Shown one piece after another: positions 59,335-64,000 of a stretch of 64,000 bases of DNA (position 1 is the first letter of the stretch; the number at the start of each line of letters is the position of its first letter). A model generated the notes under the pieces. That model searched no databases, had not been told where the DNA came from, and worked only from the letters and a program-made list of their open reading frames with translations. The translations under genes were made by a program, and so were the position numbers. Origin of the DNA: Erigeron canadensis (Eukaryota > Streptophyta > Magnoliopsida > Asterales > Asteraceae). The DNA lies in assembly GCF_010389155.1 (NCBI RefSeq), contig NC_057763.1, positions 38,422,645 through 38,486,644 on the forward strand, in the 5' to 3' direction.

Positions 59335-61976
59335 ATGATGATGTATTCAATGGATTCAAGCGATCATAATCATCAAAGTTTGATCCCAGGTTTACCTAAC
59401 GATATATCTTCTTTAATTCTTTCATTATATATTCCTTTTTCGCATCATTCACGTCTTCGATCCATTTCTAAACTATGGAATCAGTTTTTTAATTCCAAAA
59501 CCCCTTTTTCTATTAGATTTACTCATTCTTCTAATAATAATTCTTTATTGTCTCAATTATTATGTATTTTCCCTGAAGACCCTACAATTTCATCCTTTTA
59601 CATATATGATCCCTTAAATTTAGCTTGGTGTAGTCTCCCTCCTATGCCTTGTAATCCTTATGTATATGGTTTATGTAATTTTCAAGCTGTTGGATATGGT
59701 GACCAAATTTATGTAATAGGTGGGTCGGTTTTCGATACCCGGTCATATCCGTTGGACCGCCCGTCCCCGTCCGGTACTACGTTTAGGTTCGATTTAGTGA
59801 CCAAAAAATGGGAAGGGTTGTCAAATATGTTGTCTCCTAGGGGGAGTTTTGCGTGTGCGAGTTTTGGGGGTTTGGGTTTAGGGAATGGGGGGATTGTGGT
59901 TGCGGGTGGTGGGTCGAGACATACGATGTTTGGGGCGGCTGGGAGTAGCATGAGTTCGGTTGAGATGTTTGATATTGGGAGGAACGAGTGGGTGGCGTTG
60001 GATGGGTTGCCGGGGTTTCGGGCTGGGTGTGTTGGGTTTATGGTTGGAGAGGATGAGTTTTGGGTAATGGGTGGGTATGGAGAGTCGAGGACGGTTTGGG
60101 GGGTGTTTCCGGTGGATGACTATTATAGGGATGCAGTTGTGATGGATTTGAAGAATGGTGGGACGGGGAAGTGGAGGGAACTCGGAGATATGTGGGAAGA
60201 AGGGGAGAGGAGGAGGTTGGGGAGAATCGCTGTGATTGAAGACGTTAATAAGGGTTCTCCGGCTGTTTTTATGCTTGATGACAGTGACATTTTTAGGTAA
60301 GTTTTGCAATGCTTATTGCTGTTTTCGTGCATTTTGGAATTTGGCATATTCACTAATATATGTTAATGTGTTATATATATGAGTGTTGTGATATCTTAAT
60401 ATATTGTTCGGCTAGATAATCCTGTTAATTTAGGAAAATCGCTAAGTTGGTTGCTTAATATTGTGGATCATAAGTGATGTTTTGTAGTTTTGCTCTGTTC
60501 ATCTTGAACCACATTACTTGACTATTGCAAAAATGGGTAATCACCAAATGAACCATTTGTTTGATTTAACTTTTTGTGACTTATGTTTTTGCTTAGGAAG
60601 GTGTGTATATGTGCTGATGTATATTGTCAATATGTGAGATTCAAGACACATAGTTATATATCAAGTAAATAATGTGAACTGGGTTGGAGTTTAAACACTA
60701 GCATCAAATTTATGGTAGTGTTATTCATAGTTGACTGCCAATTGATTGATGGCTATATCTGGAATCATCTGGACCCCAAGATATTCTTTATATCTATTAA
60801 TTGCTATATTTGGAATAGCCTTTTTGTCGTGTTCCATATTCGGTCTCTAATACTAGCTGTTCTCTTTCATCAAAATGCAAATAACGAACACTTGTCTCAT
60901 AGGAGACTGAAACCTTCCTCTCCTCATAAACCTTCTAGCTGGTTTATAAGTCGCCTGCCATGATACTTATGAATTATGATATAAACCCAAGATTGCACAA
61001 AAGGAACTTTTGTTTTGCCAAATTATAGAACTAAAACAGTAATCAAAAGGAATGCCTCGATTTTTTAGCTTATAAACTTACTCCAATATTTGAGCTTGAT
61101 TGGTTCACACAAATGCTCCCTGAAACATCCATGATTCATGTCTCTATGGTGAGAATCATATCTTAACTAATGTTTTCTGTTTGCAAATTTGCATATTGGC
61201 TTACTGGTTACATGTTCAGAAATATTAAGTTCATCTGCAGATCAGTTGCACTGAGTCTGAGATCTGTTTGATTCAGTTTTTGACAAGTAGCCTGAATATC
61301 GTGTTTCTGTTTTGAAATCTTTATTCGACTAATGTCAAACTATTACTGTGTTACATAGGTAAAAACAACCAAGTGTAGTATTTCATGTGTTCAATATTAT
61401 TCTTTGACAGAATTGTAGACTCTTAAATGTTCTAAAATAGTCTATGCTCTTAGATCATTATTTTCAAATGACAGGAACACTAAACATATACTCGTAACAA
61501 CATCAACATCATGCCTAATTAAAAGCTTTAAATTTGTATCAAAAGAAAGACATTTATGGAAAGACTATGTGGAGACCATTATTGATACTGCTACTTAACT
61601 ATGATGCAAAATTTGAATACCTTATTATGATGTCCACTTATGTAGTTTTTGGAAACTAATTTATATACCATACATGCTGTTTAGATATGACATGGCTTCT
61701 AACCGCTGGAAAAAAGAAGCTAGCATCCCAAAAAAACTAACAGATGAATCACCAGCCGGGTTTGTTGCACTGAATGGCGAGTTGTATGTGATGGGCTCAA
61801 TCAGTGGAGGTGATTCAACAGAGAACCGCAAATCCAGACAACATAAGAGGTCAGCATCTTTGTTCCTTCAGATATATCATCCTCAAAAGATGACATGGAG
61901 AACCCTGATCACAAAACTGCCATTTCAGCACTCTTTAGATTTCAAAACTGCAGTTATGTGCACCATTCGACTCTAG
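59335..61976 (+). CDS. OR23: F-box/kelch-repeat protein, OR23-like
   Basis: Two exons (59335-60296 and 61685-61976) join in frame to 417 residues; the split codon AG|A keeps R-Y-D. The N-terminal F-box-like segment LIPGLPNDISSLILSLYIPF (about residues 16-35, with IPGLPND as in OR23) would bind a SKP1-type adaptor; kelch motifs follow (YVIGGSVFDTRSYPLDRPSP, GIVVAGGGSRHTMFGAAGSS, WVMGGYGESRTV, YVMGS) and the C terminus is LDFKTAVMCTIRL, matching the plant OR23 family end to end. It is expected to be the substrate receptor of an SCF ubiquitin ligase; the target is unknown. A 1.39-kb GT-AG intron separates the exons. A second in-frame Met (MDSSDHN, residue 6) could also serve as start. Confidence 0.95.
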
Positions 61977-63603
61977 GTTTCAAATGTATTGATGTATTTC
62001 GATGTTGTGCGTAGTGTGTTGTATCCCGTTAATCCAATGCTCCCACTCACCTATTCGAGTACTTAAAAAATGCATGATTACTTATATCGGGATAACAGTC
62101 ATTATATCAAGTACTGTATCCCTTGTTATTAAATATGTTCACATATGGAAAATTGATAAATATACTAATTCGTATCATTTAGTCATCTATATATGTGCTA
62201 ATATAGATCCCTTATATCTTTTCACTCTTTTTTTTTTCCCCTTCTTTTATGTATCTTATTTTTTTTTGATATATGCTGCTGGTATTCCTAAATTCCTATA
62301 AGTCATCAATCAGAGTTGCATTTTGCTGATTTTTTTTTTTTTTAAATTTGAGTTAGCGAATCTTGCTTTTGGCACATGGTATAGGGTATAAACAAAAGCA
62401 GGTGGGTTGAGTTTTCTTTGTTTGGTTCTGGTTAGTACTATATATGTAGCAGCATATATATGTGTCTGGCTGTTTACATACATGTGTGTTTTAGGCCAAT
62501 AGAAGTTCCTATACAGCATGATTACTACAATGTGTACCTGCAATAGTTTGAAAGGCTGTAGTTGGATATGTGATTTATGAAGTGGTGTCTTGGCTGTTGG
62601 ACAATGACGTTATAAGATTATACCGAAATAAAATAATATGAATCAAGGAAGAAGATGAGCCTAATTAATGGGTCCAGACTTTAAGGGTCGTATGACTTGA
62701 GAGGGTTAAATGATAATTATTATTATTATCTATTATTAGTAACTACTTGGTAAACAAGTCTACCTATGTTTAAATAAGAGTGTCAGCCATTAGGGTTAGG
62801 TATTGAGAATATTATTGTCGTTCTTAGAACATAGGGCTGCTGTAGCATTATATCAGATTAGGGCTACTGGAGCCTATCCAAATTATCAATATATTGTCTT
62901 GTTATATCAGGTTAGGGCTACTGGAGCCTATCCAAATTATCAATATATTGTCTTGTTCTTCCTCTATTTTCGAGCTTGATTCACATCATAAAATCATAAA
63001 ACCAAAATGTACATATTAACTCCGATGCAAAACTATTAATATCAGAATTCAGCTGACAATTTAAAAACGTGTTGTTAATCACTCTCAAAATATTTAACTA
63101 CGACTTCTAGTAAAGATATGAGATTCCTGACCCTTAGTAAAAAACACATCTTCAATATAAACAGAACTCGTTTATCGATTTTATTATTCCAGGAAAAGTA
63201 TATTTTATTTTTACTATATCTATGCATGATTGCATGGTAATAAAAAACAAGGGTGTCTCACTCTTTTCAATAGTGTGTAGCGGCAGGTATCATTCAAGCA
63301 CATATTGCACCGGTTGCTACCAACAAAAAGAATTATATGAAATTTAGGTAACAATGTCGCAAGTGACCAAGACATGCGATCGGATCAGTCATTTATGTGT
63401 TACTCAAATAAAAAAATACACAAACGGCCTAAAATTATTGTCATATATAAGCTATGTTCGATTCTTTTATTCTTTTTGGTGTTCCTCAAACAGCATAGCA
63501 ATGTCGTTAATCTTATCAACATAGAAATGATCAATGTCAAAATTTCTATAAATTCAGGTGATTTTGATGTCCATAATATCATACACATATACATTCATAT
63601 ATC
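61977..63603. repeat. Intergenic with a 54-bp tandem duplication
   Basis: Includes the OR23-like 3'UTR and the P450 promoter. The unit TTATATCAGATTAGGGCTAC TGGAGCCTATCC... occurs at 62848-62901 and 62902-62955 with one difference. No other gene or repeat with defined ends was seen. Confidence 0.7.
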
Positions 63604-64000
63604 ATGACTGGTGATCTTGAGCTCTCAAGTTACTCTCTCTTTTTAATCGTTATTCCATGGACATTCTTATTGTTCTTCAAATCCATCATTTCAATATTCT
63701 TGATCAAACCGGCCTCCAGAAAATCTGCTCCAAGATCATACCCATTGATCGGTTCGTTGTTCTCTATACGGCAAAACCGTCATCGTTTCATCCAATGGAC
63801 ATCCGACATTGTCAACAACTGCCCGACTAAAACGTGGAGACTTCATATGCCTCTAGGTGGTGTTCGTGTTATCACTGCCAACCCTAATGTCGTCCGACAT
63901 ATACTCAAAACCAACTTCTATCTCTACCCGAAAGGCAAGCCAGCAAGAGCCGTTGCGTCTGAATTACTCGGAAATGGCATTTTTAATAGTGACGGTGATG
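63604..64000 (+). CDS. Cytochrome P450, CYP94-family-like, N-terminal part
   Basis: An open frame from ATG at 63604 runs to the window end (132 codons, truncated by the edge). Residues about 11-34 are a hydrophobic ER anchor (SLFLIVIPWTFLLFF), followed by a Pro-rich hinge PRSYPLIGSL (43-52), then RVITANPNVVRHILKTNFYL and YPKGKPARAVASELLGNGIF NSDGD. The last segment (YPKG ... LLGxGIFNSDGD) is the sequence around the B-C region of CYP94 and related CYP86-clan enzymes, which oxidise fatty acids or jasmonoyl-isoleucine at the omega end. Heme-binding and other catalytic motifs are beyond the window. A competing ATG at 63651 (MDILIV) is in another frame that soon stops, so it is rejected as the start. 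Confidence 0.88.
   Translation, partial: MTGDLELSSYSLFLIVIPWTFLLFFKSIISIFLIKPASRKSAPRSYPLIGSLFSIRQNRHRFIQWTSDIVNNCPTKTWRLHMPLGGVRVITANPNVVRHILKTNFYLYPKGKPARAVASELLGNGIFNSDGD

Noticed and set aside
59709..60353. Minus-strand reading frames of 76-143 codons opposite the OR23-like gene
   Set aside because: Shadows of a G-rich coding strand; the plus-strand protein matches a known family along its length.
63651..63770. ATG at 63651 (MDILIVLQIHHFN) as P450 start
   Set aside because: That frame soon stops; the P450 similarity is in another frame, open from the ATG at 63604 with a proper membrane anchor.

Overview
The window is nuclear DNA from a flowering plant. Its genes have plant-type spliced structures, and it carries plant-only families (a class XI myosin, SUPERMAN-type C2H2 repressors, an HR-lesion-inducing-like protein, an OR23-type F-box/kelch protein, a CYP94-type P450). 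It is AT-rich and dense in Helitrons, foldback elements, MITEs and SINEs. A decayed Harbinger-associated gene and several repeat families look like ones common in Asteraceae, so an asterid/daisy-family origin is my best guess, but it is not proven from this window.

Layout. 0.8-1.9 kb: mitochondrial-type ribosomal protein L33 (minus), with a 5'UTR intron and telo-box leader. 3.9-7.0 kb: five-exon HR-lesion-inducing-like membrane protein (minus). 7.2-20.1 kb: transposon cluster holding long inverted-repeat elements, a 1.7-kb MULE-like element with a nested MITE and a captured LINE fragment, SINEs, Helitron ends and a 1.64-kb solo LTR. 20.1-23.3 kb: USE1 SNARE gene (plus, seven coding exons). 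23.6 kb: tRNA-Gly(GCC), minus. 24.4-31.7 kb: two intronless EAR-motif C2H2 zinc-finger genes on the minus strand, separated by Helitron and foldback debris. 33.8-50.8 kb: a complete class XI myosin (minus) whose 38 coding exons I could join in frame to 1,528 residues; several of its introns carry SINEs or MITEs. 51-59 kb: second transposon cluster (hAT-like element, long inverted repeat, three Helitrons with both ends resolved). 59.3-62.0 kb: OR23-like F-box/kelch gene (plus). 63.6 kb to the end: start of a CYP94-family cytochrome P450, cut by the window edge.

The genes do not form a functional cluster; their products act in mitochondrial translation, membrane traffic, actin-based transport, transcriptional repression, ubiquitin ligation and oxylipin/fatty-acid oxidation. 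The most unusual sequence is inside the solo LTR: eight copies of a 13-bp palindrome (ACTGCGGCGCAGT), seven of them identical, arranged as four pairs with near-helical spacing and unrelated sequence between copies.

Exon coordinates come from reading splice sites by eye and checking that every junction keeps the frame. UTR limits and some transposon ends are less certain, as stated in each entry.
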